A program made the position numbers and the translations under genes. Of a DNA stretch of 20,552 nt, positions 18,722 to 20,552 are shown in pieces (the stretch's first letter is position 1; every line of letters starts with the position of its first letter). Origin of the DNA: Priapulus caudatus (taxonomy: Eukaryota; Priapulida; Priapulimorpha; Priapulimorphida; Priapulidae); assembly GCF_000485595.1 (NCBI RefSeq), contig NW_014577600.1:42571-63122 (forward strand). The letters run 5' to 3'. The notes below the pieces were generated by a model that had not been told where the DNA came from, made no database searches, and was given only the letters and a program-made list of their open reading frames with translations.

Positions 18722-19039
18722 CAGACAGACGATGACGATACTCTCGGCCACGCTGGCCAACGCGCAACGACAGCGCGTCGTGGGCGAGCAAGCGCCCTGG
18801 CGCACGGACGTACACGCGCACGATCAAAACGGAGGACGGCGGTCGGCCGCCGTGTCGGTGGACGATCCACGGCGATGATAGCGACGACATCCGCGGACAT
18901 TATGCCGGAGCGAGAAGCGACGTCTTTCTGCAGTCGATCAGGCCGCGCGCATTGCAGTCGTCGCGATATCGGACTATCCGTCGCTCCCCAAACGACACAT
19001 TAGTCACTCGACAAGGCAAGCAAGCAGCAGCTAGCTGGC

Positions 19040-19093
19040 TGACGTCACCGAATCGCACGCTGATCCTTTATCCAACATCACAGCGCATGCGCA
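19040..19093. promoter_or_regulatory. CRE and NRF1-type motifs in a CpG-rich region
   Basis: TGACGTCA at 19040-19047 and the NRF1-type palindrome GCGCATGCGCA at 19083-19093, 36 bp apart. With the CCAAT box upstream this resembles a TATA-less CpG-island promoter. The direction is not determined. Confidence 0.35.
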
Positions 19094-19290
19094 CCGTTGA
19101 CGCCGGCGTCTCTATGTTTGACTACGTCAGCCTCAACCGTAGCGGCAGACTCTGGGCTGGGCAGAACCGAGAGCGACGTTTGAGCATGAGAAGGAGCGGT
19201 GAGGGAAGGCAGGAGGAGGCGGTGGAACACACCGGAGACGGCCGAATTCGCCTGCGTTCCATCATAGAGAAGGCGCGCGATTCAACTAAC

Positions 19291-19467
19291 CTTGCATGAC
19301 GGACGCCCGTGGGAGCAGATCGATTGATTTTGGTCGGACGGCTCGTCGCAGGCATGGCGCGACGCAATGGCGCACAACGTCACGTCGTTGCCGGGCAAGT
19401 TGATGGTCCACTAATACGTTCTCTTGTCAAAGGACCTCTGCTGGGAGACGCATGCGTCGGGCAGGTA
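19291..19467 (-). CDS. Candidate cysteine-rich exon with one in-frame TAG
   Basis: Minus strand, donor TGCAAG|GTTAGT at 19291; acceptor likely ctagccag before 19467. The frame is 59 codons: YLPDACVSQQRSFDKRTY, TAG, WTINLPGNDVTLCAIAS, RHACDEPSDQNQSICSHGRP, SCK. Five spaced cysteines suggest a secreted or extracellular domain. The TAG may be a sequencing error, a null allele, or the end of a splice acceptor (gtattag|TGG), in which case the exon is 19291-19410 and intact. No domain is recognised. Codon use is natural and G/C-ending. Confidence 0.45.
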
Positions 19468-19498
19468 CTGGCTAGTGGCCAGTTCTAATAACAATAGA

Positions 19499-19556
19499 TG
19501 ATGATGATAATGATGATAATAATAATAATAACAACAAAACACAGGAGCTGAATAGT

Positions 19557-19592
<36 letters not shown>

Positions 19593-20040
19593 CAGTAGTA
19601 GAGTTAGTAGTAGTAGTAGCTAGTTTTAGTAGTCAGTCAGTAGTAGCAGTAGTAGTAGTAGTAGTAGTAGTTAGTAGTTCAGTGTAGTAGTAGTAGTCAG
19701 TAGTAGTCAGTAGTAGTAGTGTAATGAGTAGTAGTAGTTAGTAGTGAGTAAAAATAATTAGTAGTAGTAGTAGTATAGTATAGTAGTAGTAGTAGTTAGT
19801 AGTAGTAGTAGCTAGTAGTAGTGTAGTTGTCGTAGTTGGTAGTAGTCAGATTAGTAATAGTAGTAGTAGTAGTAGTAGTAGTTGTAGTAGTATAGTAGTA
19901 GTAGTAGTAGAGTAGTAGTTAGTAGCCAGCGCAGCAGCAGCAGCAGCAGCAAGCAGTAGTAGTAGTAGCCAGTAGTAGTAGTTTAGTAGTAGTAGTGTAG
20001 TAGTGTAGTAGTAGTAGTCAGTAGTTAGTCAGTAGTAGTA
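19499..20040. repeat. (TAG)n / (GTA)n trinucleotide array
   Basis: Begins with GATGATGATAATAATAA and becomes AGTAGTAGT with frequent one-base slips and a (CAG)n block at 19930-19955. TAG stops make one plus frame unreadable throughout. Confidence 0.95.
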
Positions 20041-20230
20041 GTTGCTGTTGCCGTTGTTGTTGTTGCTGCCTGCATGTTGCTTGCTGTGCGCTGCCTGCTA
20101 TCGCTGCTGCTGCTGTTGCTGCCTGTTGCTTGCTGTTGCTGCTGTGGTGCTGCTATCGCTGCTGCTTGCTGTTGCTGCTGTGCTGCTGTGGCTGCTGCTA
20201 TCGCTGCTGTTCCCTGCATGCTGCTGTGTT
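20041..20230. repeat. (TGC)n trinucleotide array with higher-order units
   Basis: TTGCTGCTG-type sequence continuing directly from the TAG array. The anchor TATCGCTGCTG recurs at 20099, 20154 and 20199, so a unit of about 45-55 bp has been duplicated. On the minus strand the frame is Q/A-rich (AAIAAPQQQQQATGSNSSSS); a polyQ exon cannot be excluded but nothing else supports it. Confidence 0.9.
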
Positions 20231-20552
20231 GTTGGCCTTGTCAAATTAAATCGCCCAGCGACGTATGACTAGTTCCTTCGTATTTAATTTCATCGATGCT
20301 CTCTTAGTATGCATGTAGGAGTTTGTACATGTGAGAGTCAAAAATTACCTCAAAAAACCATCAACCCCAGCCTCGCAACAAATACACTGCTATCTTTGCA
20401 ACCTTGCTGGCTAACTTAGTATATTAAATTTGGATTTTCAATATTTATCTGTTCCGATGTTAATTATCTTGCGTTTAGCTGTGTAACCCGCCAACGACGT
20501 ATTCGCCTGTAAACACAATAGGCCGTGCTATCTGCTGATGGGAATACCTTTC
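20231..20552. other. No gene seen
   Basis: Unique AT-leaning sequence to the end of the window, with no long frame or repeat. Confidence 0.6.

Overview
The window is eukaryotic, almost certainly from an animal, and most likely from an invertebrate with a repeat-rich genome. The clearest gene is a nuclear receptor of subfamily NR2E, split by introns with consensus splice sites. About half of the sequence is simple repeats or minisatellites. There are no operons, Shine-Dalgarno sites, tRNAs, rRNAs or CRISPR arrays. One 25-N assembly gap lies at 15528-15552.

Layout. 1-340: CT and AT microsatellites. 358-731: a minus-strand exon with the hinge and helix 1-5 part of a nuclear-receptor ligand-binding domain (LBD), with several apparent single-base insertions. 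840-1790: a C-rich minisatellite (unit about 15 bp, ACAATTACCCCCCGG). 2011-4242: scattered degenerate copies of the same unit in the opposite orientation. 3162-6120: TG-, GA- and GATA-rich, strongly purine-rich DNA. 6845-7024 and 7264-7505: two plus-strand exons that encode the rest of the same kind of LBD and end in the AF-2 helix and a stop codon; they look most like NR2E3/PNR. 7506-9440: G-rich tract, Z-DNA-like tract, AT-rich DNA. 9448-10022: GA minisatellite. 10600-11170: CpG-rich region of uncertain coding content. 11401-11700: 27-bp minisatellite. 12424-13383: GAC, TG/CG and 23-bp repeats. 13641-14076 (minus): the last two exons of an unrecognised membrane protein. 15671-16735: a roughly 1.06-kb unit bounded by diverged inverted repeats of about 190 bp, holding a decayed minus-strand gene that resembles the P2X7-like intracellular domain family. 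16803-17493: CA/AT/CA microsatellites. 18562-19467: GC-rich region with promoter-like motifs and two candidate exons. 19499-20230: TAG-type then TGC-type trinucleotide arrays.

The most interesting signal is that the two halves of one receptor LBD lie on opposite strands 6 kb apart, and the minisatellite between them also flips orientation, near 1800-2010. Both observations fit one inversion breakpoint, either real or an assembly error. The apparent insertions in the first half suggest unpolished long-read sequence or a decaying copy.

Other gene calls are single exons or exon pairs recognised by reading frame and splice sites only; their functions are not known from this window.
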